38,217 nt of DNA from Paraburkholderia madseniana (GTDB lineage: Bacteria; Pseudomonadota; Gammaproteobacteria; Burkholderiales; Burkholderiaceae): the NCBI RefSeq assembly GCF_009690905.1, contig NZ_VOSW01000091.1:1-38217 (forward strand), given 5' to 3'. A model generated the notes under the pieces. That model worked only from the letters and a program-made list of their open reading frames with translations, had not been told where the DNA came from and made no database searches. Position numbers and translations under genes: made by a program. Of the stretch, positions 32,585-38,217 are shown piece by piece. Position 1 is the stretch's first letter; every line of letters begins with the position of its first letter.

Positions 32585-33427
32585 ATGACTGACTCGAACC
32601 TTGACCGCCCGGCGGCGCAGAAACCTTTCCGCCGTCTTCTGCTTACCGGCGCTGCCGGCAACCTCGGCCAGCAGTTGCGCGGTGCGCTCGCTGCGTGGGC
32701 CGATGTAGTGCGCGTCACCGATATCGCGCCGCTGGGCGAAGTGGCGGCGCACGAAGAAGCATCGATCGTGGACCTCGCGGATGAAGCCGCCGTTCATGCG
32801 CTGCTGGAAGGCGTGGATGCGGTCGTTCATCTGGGCGGCATCTCCGTCGAAGCGCCGTTCGAAGATCTGCTCGAAGCGAATATCCGCGGTCTGTACAACC
32901 TCTATTCGGCCGCGCAGAAGCAGGGCGTGAAGCGCATCGTGTACGCGAGCTCGAATCATGCCGTGGGTTTTCATCCGACGACGTCGGTGGTCGATATCGA
33001 CGCGCCGCTCCGTCCCGACAGCCTGTATGGCGTGACGAAGTGCTTCGGCGAATCGCTGTCGCGCTATTACTTCGACCGCTTCGGTCTCGAGACGGTGTGT
33101 CTGCGGATCGGCTCGTCGTTCGAGCAGCCGAAGAATCCGCGCATGCTCGTCACTTATCTGAGCTTCCGCGACTTTATCGAACTGGTGCGTTGCTCGCTGT
33201 TTACCAACCGGGTCGGGCACGCAATCGTTTATGGCGTCTCGGATAACCGGACCAAGTGGGTCGACAACACCAAGGCGGCGTTCCTCGGTTTTCGTCCGCA
33301 GGATAGTTCGGTCGAGTTCGAGCACCTCTTTCCGATCACGGCGCCTACCGCTGACCTCGACGATCCGACGCAGCATTTTCAGGGCGGCCCGTTCGTGCTG
33401 GCCGGTCCGATGGAGCCGAAGTGGTGA
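32585..33427 (+). CDS. udh: Uronate dehydrogenase (copy 2)
   Basis: An extended short-chain dehydrogenase of 280 residues. NAD motif TGAAGNLG, the serine region ASSNHAVGFHP, catalytic Tyr148-x3-Lys152 (LYGVTKCFGE), and LRIGSSFEQPKNPRML all follow the characterised uronate dehydrogenases of Pseudomonas and Agrobacterium (EC 1.1.1.203). It makes aldarolactone from D-galacturonate or D-glucuronate with NAD+. It lies 34 bases after garD and overlaps the lactonase gene by four bases, so the product is handed to the next enzyme. It fits the classic family better than copy 1. Confidence 0.94.
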   Translation: MTDSNLDRPAAQKPFRRLLLTGAAGNLGQQLRGALAAWADVVRVTDIAPLGEVAAHEEASIVDLADEAAVHALLEGVDAVVHLGGISVEAPFEDLLEANIRGLYNLYSAAQKQGVKRIVYASSNHAVGFHPTTSVVDIDAPLRPDSLYGVTKCFGESLSRYYFDRFGLETVCLRIGSSFEQPKNPRMLVTYLSFRDFIELVRCSLFTNRVGHAIVYGVSDNRTKWVDNTKAAFLGFRPQDSSVEFEHLFPITAPTADLDDPTQHFQGGPFVLAGPMEPKW

Positions 33428-34353
33428 GCGGCATGGCGAACCCGCGGGTGGAGCGTGTCGAGGCGGCAGGGCAGGCGCCCGCGTCAGTCGGCGAGAGCCC
33501 GGTATGGCGTGCCGCTGAACAGGCGCTCTACTGGGTGGATATTCCTGCGCAAAAGATCGTGCGGCTGCGGCTCGAAGCGGCTGAGCGCACCGAGTGGCAA
33601 TTGCCGGAGAAGGTGGCGTGCATCGCTTTCGATCATCGCGGCACGGTGCTGGCGGGCTGTGAGACGGGGCTCTTTGCGGTCACGCTGACTGAAGGCGCGC
33701 CCCGCGGCGAAGCGATGAAGGTGACGGGCAGAAAGCTCGCCGCGCCGCGCTTCGCCTTCGACGATATGCGCTTCAACGATGGCCGTTGCGATCGGCAAGG
33801 GCGCTTCTGGTCCGGCACGATGGTGCAGGACATGGCAGCGGCAAATCCTGCGGGCGCGCTCTATCGCTTCGATGAGCGCGGCCTGTTGTCGGCGCCGGTT
33901 GTCGAAGCGTTGATCACGCAAAACGGTCTGGCGTGGTCGCCGGACGGCGCCACGATGTATCTGTCGGATTCGCATCCTCTGCGCCGGCAAATCTGGGCGT
34001 TCGATTACGACATCGAAGCGGGCGAGCCGCGCAATCGGCGCGTATTCGCTGACCTGCATGATTACGCCGGGCGTCCTGACGGCGCGGCCGTGGACGCCGA
34101 CGGCTGCTACTGGATTTGCGCAAACGACGCCGGCCTCTTGCTGCGCTTTACACCGCAAGGCAAGCTCGATCGGCAGATTGCCGTCCCAGCCGTGAAGCCC
34201 GCGATGTGCGCGTTCGGCGGCCGGAATCTGGACACGCTGTTCGTGACGTCGATCCGTCCCGCGACGGGCGCGAGTGAACACGACGGCCACCTGTTCGCCG
34301 TTCGGCCCGGCGTGACCGGGTTGCCCGAGCCCGAATACGCGGGCGAACTCTGA
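33424..34353 (+). CDS. SMP-30/gluconolactonase-family lactonase
   Basis: A metal-dependent six-bladed beta-propeller of 309 residues. The metal ligands of the family are visible: Glu24 (GESPVW), Asn167 (ITQNGLAWSPDG) and Asp219 (GRPDGAAVDADG). Its position directly after uronate dehydrogenase indicates that it hydrolyses galactaro- or glucarolactone to the open aldarate for GarD. GTG 33424 overlaps the udh stop as GTGA and has GGAG 8 bases upstream; ATG 33433 is the alternative. The activity on aldarolactone is inferred from context, since the family also hydrolyses other sugar lactones. Confidence 0.9.
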   Translation: MSGMANPRVERVEAAGQAPASVGESPVWRAAEQALYWVDIPAQKIVRLRLEAAERTEWQLPEKVACIAFDHRGTVLAGCETGLFAVTLTEGAPRGEAMKVTGRKLAAPRFAFDDMRFNDGRCDRQGRFWSGTMVQDMAAANPAGALYRFDERGLLSAPVVEALITQNGLAWSPDGATMYLSDSHPLRRQIWAFDYDIEAGEPRNRRVFADLHDYAGRPDGAAVDADGCYWICANDAGLLLRFTPQGKLDRQIAVPAVKPAMCAFGGRNLDTLFVTSIRPATGASEHDGHLFAVRPGVTGLPEPEYAGEL

Positions 34354-34374
34354 ATAAGCGACGTGAATGAGGTG

Positions 34375-34404
34375 GGGCGCCGGGGAATTAGCACGTCGGC
34401 GCCC
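34375..34404 (+). terminator. Hairpin after the lactonase gene
   Basis: GGGCGCCG (34375-34382) pairs with CGGCGCCC (34397-34404) around a 14-base loop, 22 bases after the stop. A short T run follows later (about 34418-34421). It probably ends the garD operon. Confidence 0.5.
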
Positions 34405-34425
34405 AACAGTCGCAGCCTTTTATTC

Positions 34426-34444
34426 ATCACTTGTCGTACAACAT
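34426..34444 (+). promoter_or_regulatory. Island operator, site 7 (TRAP operon, distal)
   Basis: The right half TTGTCGTACAACAT is a strong match and the core TTGTCGTACAA (34431-34441) fits TNGTNNNACNA exactly, while the left flank (ATCAC) is not conserved. It is over 500 bases upstream of dctP; it could act with site 8 by DNA looping or serve an unseen promoter. Confidence 0.6.
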
Positions 34445-34636
34445 AGTGGCAAAAATGCCACTTTCGGGTCATCTTCCTCTCTACGAAAAATATAAATCCG
34501 CGATGTGGGGATTTTGCTTAATCTCCCTTCTGGCATGGCTTTTATGTTGGATTTTGACCCGGAAACTCTTACGTCCAACCCGCTGTCGTGCGGGTAAATA
34601 CCGGCTGTACAACTCAAACCACGTTTTATAGACTTC

Positions 34637-34655
34637 ATATGTCGTCGTACAACAT
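34637..34655 (+). promoter_or_regulatory. Island operator, site 8 (TRAP operon, proximal)
   Basis: ATATGTCGTCGTACAACAT is the best match to the consensus. It sits in a longer dyad with arms CATATGT (34636-34642) and ACATATG (34652-34658), and its core TCGTCGTACAA fits TNGTNNNACNA exactly. It is 339 bases upstream of dctP. Confidence 0.78.
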
Positions 34656-34657
34656 AT

Positions 34658-34695
34658 GAGCCCAAACAAATTCCTTTCGAGATAGCTTTGGGCTC
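34658..34695 (+). other. Leader stem-loop after operator site 8
   Basis: GAGCCCAAA (34658-34666) and TTTGGGCTC (34687-34695) are perfect complements separated by 20 bases. Placed just after the operator, it would form near the 5' end of the TRAP mRNA if transcription starts there. It may protect the RNA; no riboswitch family is recognised. Confidence 0.4.
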
Positions 34696-34902
34696 CCGGA
34701 CAAAGAGGCCAGTGTTCTCTACGCGCATGACCAACGCGCGCGGGATTCATGCCGAAGCAGTCGAAGCAAAGAAGTCGAGTTGTCTGACAGGAGTGCTGAG
34801 CATCTGTGCCGGGGAAGTAGAACAGGCCAGCACGGCAAACCGCTCGCTACCCACAGGGGTTGCGTGCGTGGAGCCGGGAGACGCATCAAAACCATGTCGC
34901 AT

Positions 34903-34962
34903 CCGTGAGCGGCCTTCCGTGAGCGACCCCGCGAAAGCGGTCCTTCGCAAGCGGTCCTCCGC
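34903..34962 (+). repeat. Paired 14-base repeats in the dctP leader
   Basis: CCGTGAGCG recurs at 34903 and 34917, and AAGCGGTCCTTCGC (34935) is followed at once by AAGCGGTCCTCCGC (34949). Both pairs have a 14-base period and end 32 bases before dctP. They may arise by slippage; a role in translation is possible but unproven. Confidence 0.4.
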
Positions 34963-34994
34963 ATCCGGATGATCTAATTTCAAGGAATGTCACG

Positions 34995-35987
34995 ATGAAA
35001 AACAAGTTTGCCTCTTCCCGTGTTTCGATGATTGTCGCGGCCTCCGTGCTGGCATTCAGCACCGTGTCGGCACACGCGCGCGTGTTCCGGGTGTCGGACG
35101 TGCATGGCGACACCTATCCGACCAATATGGCCGTGAAATACATGGGTGAAGAAATCAGCAAGGCAACCGGTGGCAAGGATTCCGTGAAGGTCTTCGGCAA
35201 CAGCGCGCTGGGTTCCGAAAACGACACGATCGATCAGGTGCGCATCGGCGCACTGGACATGGCGCGCGCCAACGGTGCCGCATTCAACGAGATCGTGCCT
35301 GAATCGATGATTCCGTCGCTGCCGTTCCTGTTTCGCGACATCGACCATTTCCGCAAAGTGATGTACGGCCCGGAAGGCCAGAAGATTCTCGACGCCTTCA
35401 AGGCGAAGGGCATGATCGCGCTGACGTTCTATGAGAGCGGCGCGCGCTCGATGTACGCGAAGAAGGCCATCCATTCGCCCGCCGATATGAAGGGCCTCAA
35501 GGTGCGCGTGCAGCCGTCGGATCTGATGGTCGACGAAATCAGGGCGATGGGCGGCACGCCGACGCCGATGCCGTTCGCCGAAGTCTATACGGGCCTGAAG
35601 ACGGGTCTGGTGGATGGCGCGGAAAACAACCTGCCGTCGTACGAAGAGACCAAGCACTTCGAAGTCGCGCAGGTCTATTCCGAAACCCAGCATTCGATGA
35701 CGCCGGAAGTGCTGGTGTTCTCCAAGAAGGTGTGGGACACGCTGACGCCGCAGGAACAGGACATCATCAAGAAGGCGGCGGCTGACTCCGTGCCTTACTA
35801 CACGAAGCTGTGGACCGCGCGTGAAAGCGACGCGGCAAAGACGGTCACCAAGGGTGGCGCGACGATCGTTACCGCGTCGCAGATCGACCGTCCTGCTTTC
35901 GTGAAGGCGATGCAGCCGGTTTGGGCGAAGTATGAAAAGACGCCGCAAATGAAGCAGCTCGTCGACGAAATCCAGGCAGTCAAATAA
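34995..35987 (+). CDS. TRAP transporter substrate-binding protein (DctP family)
   Basis: A periplasmic binding protein of 330 residues. The signal peptide covers about residues 1-28 and ends AHA before RVF. The DctP fold shows FGNSALGSENDTIDQVRIGALDMA, the carboxylate-binding Arg171 (LKVRVQPSD), and GLVDGAENNLPSYE. Together with context this points to uronate or aldarate ligands, like the known galacturonate/glucuronate TRAP binding proteins. AAGGA (34982-34986) precedes ATG 34995. It is the first gene of a dctP-dctQ-dctM operon under island operators. Its ligand is inferred, not read from the sequence. Confidence 0.93.
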   Translation: MKNKFASSRVSMIVAASVLAFSTVSAHARVFRVSDVHGDTYPTNMAVKYMGEEISKATGGKDSVKVFGNSALGSENDTIDQVRIGALDMARANGAAFNEIVPESMIPSLPFLFRDIDHFRKVMYGPEGQKILDAFKAKGMIALTFYESGARSMYAKKAIHSPADMKGLKVRVQPSDLMVDEIRAMGGTPTPMPFAEVYTGLKTGLVDGAENNLPSYEETKHFEVAQVYSETQHSMTPEVLVFSKKVWDTLTPQEQDIIKKAAADSVPYYTKLWTARESDAAKTVTKGGATIVTASQIDRPAFVKAMQPVWAKYEKTPQMKQLVDEIQAVK

Positions 35988-36014
35988 GTTTGGACGTAAC
36001 GCGGTGGGGAAGGG

Positions 36015-36040
36015 CCGTGCAGCACGGGCTGCCGGTTTTT
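36015..36040 (+). terminator. Intra-operon hairpin after dctP
   Basis: CCGTG-CAG-CACGG (36015-36027) or the alternative GCAGC/GCTGC (36019-36032) is followed by CGGTTTTT. It lies in the 139-base gap between dctP and dctQ. Partial termination or 3' end protection here would give more binding protein than membrane subunits, as is common in such operons. Confidence 0.45.
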
Positions 36041-36126
36041 CCCACGGTGCGGTTTCCTGAGCCGGTGAGGCTTGGCAGGATTCCTGAAGATCAAATATAA
36101 GTCCGCCGTATGCAAGGATGGGGTCA

Positions 36127-36606
36127 ATGAGATTCATGAAACGCCCAAACGATTTTCTCTTCCGCGTGCTGGTGGTCGTGGCGTCGGCGAGTCTCGCCAC
36201 GCTGTGCCTGTTGGTGATTTATAGCGTCGTGATGCGCTATGTCTTCAGCGATGCACCGGATTTTGTCGAACCCATTGCCCTCCTGCTGGTGATTGTGATC
36301 GCCATGTTCGGCGCCGCGCTCAAAGTTCGCGAGGGCGGCCACATTGGGCTCGACTCGCTAGTCAAGAAGCTGCCGCCCAAAGGCCAGACGATCGCCCATG
36401 CGTTCCAGCATATTTGCCTGATCGTGCTGGCCGTGGCGATTTTCTTCGGCTGCTGGCAGATGGCGGAGACGACGATGGACGACAAGATCCCGATCCTGGG
36501 CCTTCCGGAAGCGCTTCGATATTTGATTCCGGTCATTGCTAGCGCCTGCATCGCTCTGTTCTCGTTCGAGAACCTGCTGGGGCTTTTCGCACAGAAACAA
36601 AAATAG
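36127..36606 (+). CDS. TRAP transporter small membrane subunit (DctQ family)
   Basis: A 159-residue protein with four predicted membrane helices (about 12-37, 47-66, 91-110 and 128-150). It has the DctQ features RYVFSDAPDFVEPIALLLVI and KVREGGHIGLD. It forms the membrane complex with DctM. ATG 36127 has AAGGA (36114-36118) 8 bases upstream; ATG 36118 overlaps that signal and ATG 36136 is also possible. It is followed by dctM after seven bases. Confidence 0.9.
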   Translation: MRFMKRPNDFLFRVLVVVASASLATLCLLVIYSVVMRYVFSDAPDFVEPIALLLVIVIAMFGAALKVREGGHIGLDSLVKKLPPKGQTIAHAFQHICLIVLAVAIFFGCWQMAETTMDDKIPILGLPEALRYLIPVIASACIALFSFENLLGLFAQKQK

Positions 36607-36613
36607 AAGAATC

Positions 36614-37966
36614 ATGGAACTTGCCATCCTCTCAGTTAGTTTCCTCGTTTTCCTCGTATTCGGGGTTCCTGTTTCGTTCGCATTGGGACTCTCGTGCGTC
36701 CTGACGTATCTGTATGAGGGGTTGCCGGCGGCTACCGCCATGCAGTCGATGATTTCGGGAATGAACGCGTTTTCGTTTCTCGCGGTCCCGTTCTTCATTT
36801 TCTCCGGCGAGTTGATGCTGCACGGCGGTATCGCCGACCGCATCCTGCGCTTTGCGCAGGCCACGGTGGGCCATTTCCGCGGTGGGCTCGGCATGGCTAA
36901 CGTGGTCGCGTGCACGCTGTTCGGCGGCGTGTCCGGTTCGCCGACGGCAGACACCTCCGCCATGGGCGGCGTCGTCATTCCGCTGATGAAGCGCGAAGGC
37001 TACAGCGCGGCCTATGCGGTCAACGTGACAACCCATTCGTCGCTGGCCGGCGCGCTGATGCCCACCTCGACGAACATGATCATCTATGCGTTCGCGGCCC
37101 AAGGCATCACCGGGACGTTGAACGGTCACCCGATGAGCGGCGTGTCGATCGGCGATCTGTTGTTTTCTGGTCTGTTGCCGGTGCTGTGGGTGATGGGTTT
37201 CGTGCTCATCGCCGCGTACTGGCAGGCGGTCAAGTTCGGCTATCCGCGCCGCCCTGACGGCTCGACCGAATTGCAGCGCTTTCCTGGCTGGTTCGCGGTG
37301 GCCCGCACGTTTCTGGGTGCATTGCCCGGTTTGATGGTGATCGCGATCATTCTGGTCTGCGTGGCCAAGGGTATTGCTACAGCGACGGAAGCCGCCGCTA
37401 TCGCAGTGGCTTATTCGCTAGTGCTGACGATCGTCATTTATCGCACGATGACGATGAAGAAGCTCTTTCATGCGCTGTCCAAGGCCGCTAAAACTACTGG
37501 CGTGGTGTTGCTGCTGATCGGCGTGTCGAACATGCTGCGCTATCAGATGGCCTATCTGGAGATTCCCGACGCCATCGAACACATGCTCGATGGGGCAACG
37601 AGCTTGCCATGGTTGATGCTGCTTTACATCAACATCATCCAGATTTTCCTCGGCACGTTCGTCGACATGGCCGCGCACATCCTGATCACCACGCCCCTGT
37701 TCCTGCCGATGGCGATGCATGCCGGCGTCGGCCCCGTTCAGTTCGGGATCATGATTTTGCTGAATTGTGCATTGGGTCTCGTGCATCCGCCGATCGGGTC
37801 GGTGCAGTTCATCGGCTGCGCGATCGGCAATGTGTCGATAGGTGAAACCACCAAGGTGGCGTGGCCTTATTACCTGGCTATCTTCAGCGCGATCAACATC
37901 GTGACGTACGTACCGATGTTCTCGACGTGGTTGCCTAGCCTGATCAATGGTCACCCGGTGTTTTGA
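36614..37966 (+). CDS. TRAP transporter large membrane subunit (DctM family)
   Basis: A 450-residue membrane protein, the transport channel of the sodium-driven TRAP system, with about a dozen hydrophobic segments. Family motifs: AVPFFIFSGELM near residue 55, NVVACTLFGGVSGSPTADTSAMG around 97-118, and HPPIGSVQFIGCAIG near the C-terminus. It starts seven bases after dctQ. It completes the third inner-membrane entry route in the island beside the ExuT-like and GarP-like carriers. The substrate is probably a hexuronate or aldarate, by operator sharing and location. Confidence 0.93.
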   Translation: MELAILSVSFLVFLVFGVPVSFALGLSCVLTYLYEGLPAATAMQSMISGMNAFSFLAVPFFIFSGELMLHGGIADRILRFAQATVGHFRGGLGMANVVACTLFGGVSGSPTADTSAMGGVVIPLMKREGYSAAYAVNVTTHSSLAGALMPTSTNMIIYAFAAQGITGTLNGHPMSGVSIGDLLFSGLLPVLWVMGFVLIAAYWQAVKFGYPRRPDGSTELQRFPGWFAVARTFLGALPGLMVIAIILVCVAKGIATATEAAAIAVAYSLVLTIVIYRTMTMKKLFHALSKAAKTTGVVLLLIGVSNMLRYQMAYLEIPDAIEHMLDGATSLPWLMLLYINIIQIFLGTFVDMAAHILITTPLFLPMAMHAGVGPVQFGIMILLNCALGLVHPPIGSVQFIGCAIGNVSIGETTKVAWPYYLAIFSAINIVTYVPMFSTWLPSLINGHPVF

Positions 37967-38039
37967 ACGCTTGATTAAAAGTCGGCGCCGGTGTGGCACT
38001 GCCAGATATGACAAATAAGTTTTTTACAGAGGAGCAGAA

Positions 38040-38217
38040 ATGAAAAAGGTAATAGCAACCTCGGCCCTTGGGTTGGTCGCCCTCGGCGCACACGCTCAGA
38101 GCAGTGTGACGCTGTACGGGATCGTCGATGCGGGGATTGGTTATCAGAGCAGCCAGACGTCGCTTGGTTCGACGAGTGGCGGTCGCTCGGTGATCAAGAT
38201 GGTGAACGGCATCTGGG
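38040..38217 (+). CDS. Gram-negative trimeric porin, 5' part
   Basis: The first 59 codons of an outer-membrane porin cut off by the window edge. A signal peptide of about 20 residues ends AHA before QSS, then SVTLYGIVDAGIGYQ begins the first beta strand; this opening is typical of Burkholderia-type OmpC-like porins (Porin_4). GAGGAG lies 5 bases before ATG 38040. It is 73 bases downstream of dctM with no clear terminator between, so it may be co-transcribed and serve as the outer-membrane entry for the same acids, though its own promoter cannot be excluded. Confidence 0.9.
   Translation, partial: MKKVIATSALGLVALGAHAQSSVTLYGIVDAGIGYQSSQTSLGSTSGGRSVIKMVNGIW

Larger units (their letters stand above)
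34354..34994. other. Long regulatory region and leader ahead of the TRAP operon
   Basis: This 641-base region contains no supported gene. In order it holds the terminator of the garD operon, operator sites 7 and 8 (centres 211 bases apart), a GGGTAAATAC element (34592-34601), a 9-bp dyad just after site 8, and two pairs of 14-base repeats close to dctP. If transcription starts near site 8 the dctP mRNA would have a leader of about 300 bases. Confidence 0.55.

Noticed and set aside
30802..32718. A 638-codon open frame on the minus strand opposite garD
   Set aside because: It is antisense to an unmistakable garD gene; its composition is rich in His, Arg, Asp and Ala as expected of a mirror frame in GC-rich DNA, and no domain is recognisable.
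34903..34962. 14-base repeats as an integration or attachment site
   Set aside because: No integrase, tRNA or phage gene is nearby, and the repeats are adjacent rather than flanking a segment.
34688..34972. A 94-codon plus-strand frame in the TRAP leader
   Set aside because: It runs through the tandem repeats, lacks a ribosome-binding site and resembles no protein family.

Overview
The window is 38.2 kb of GC-rich chromosomal DNA. I read it as a member of the Burkholderiaceae (Paraburkholderia, Burkholderia or Caballeronia type). The reasons are the codon usage, the many GntR regulators and carbohydrate-acid genes, the CIO-type cytochrome bd, and a trimeric porin of the style typical of that family at the right edge. 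This is inferred from protein character; no 16S or other marker is present. I found no phage, transposon, tRNA or CRISPR.

Layout. (1) 0.17-7.6 kb: two convergent HutC-type GntR regulators, a four-gene polar amino acid ABC transporter operon, and a divergent pair encoding a 2-oxoglutarate/Fe(II)-type oxygenase and an FAD-linked hydroxyacid dehydrogenase. The divergent promoter region carries two inverted GCGGTATATAC sites that fit the HutC-subfamily operator. (2) 7.7-14.9 kb: a very large GMC oxidoreductase/alpha-beta hydrolase fusion, a protein with sigma-factor-like regions, and a hybrid histidine kinase convergent with a NarL-type response regulator. (3) 15.3-18.9 kb: a cyanide-insensitive-type cytochrome bd operon (cioA, cioB, small DUF2474-like subunit) with a perfect FNR/ANR box upstream, followed by a HigBA-like toxin-antitoxin pair with its own inverted repeat. 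(4) 19.6-21.0 kb: a chloroperoxidase-like hydrolase and a DUF2867 protein. (5) 21.3-38.2 kb: a hexuronate/aldarate catabolic island.

The island is nearly self-contained. ExuT-like and GarP-like MFS carriers and a DctPQM TRAP transporter import the acids. Two uronate dehydrogenases oxidise hexuronates to aldarolactones, an SMP-30 family lactonase opens them, and GarD dehydrates galactarate to 5-keto-4-deoxy-D-glucarate. That intermediate then has two exits side by side: the aldolase route (GarL, GarR; to pyruvate and glycerate) and the decarboxylating route (KdgD, alpha-ketoglutarate semialdehyde dehydrogenase; to 2-oxoglutarate). Eight copies of an operator with the consensus ATAYGTCRTCGTACAACAT lie in the promoter regions of the island's transcription units, including that of its own FCD-type GntR regulator. 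The eight sites match, or nearly match, the FadR-subfamily pattern TNGTNNNACNA, so the whole island looks like one local regulon.
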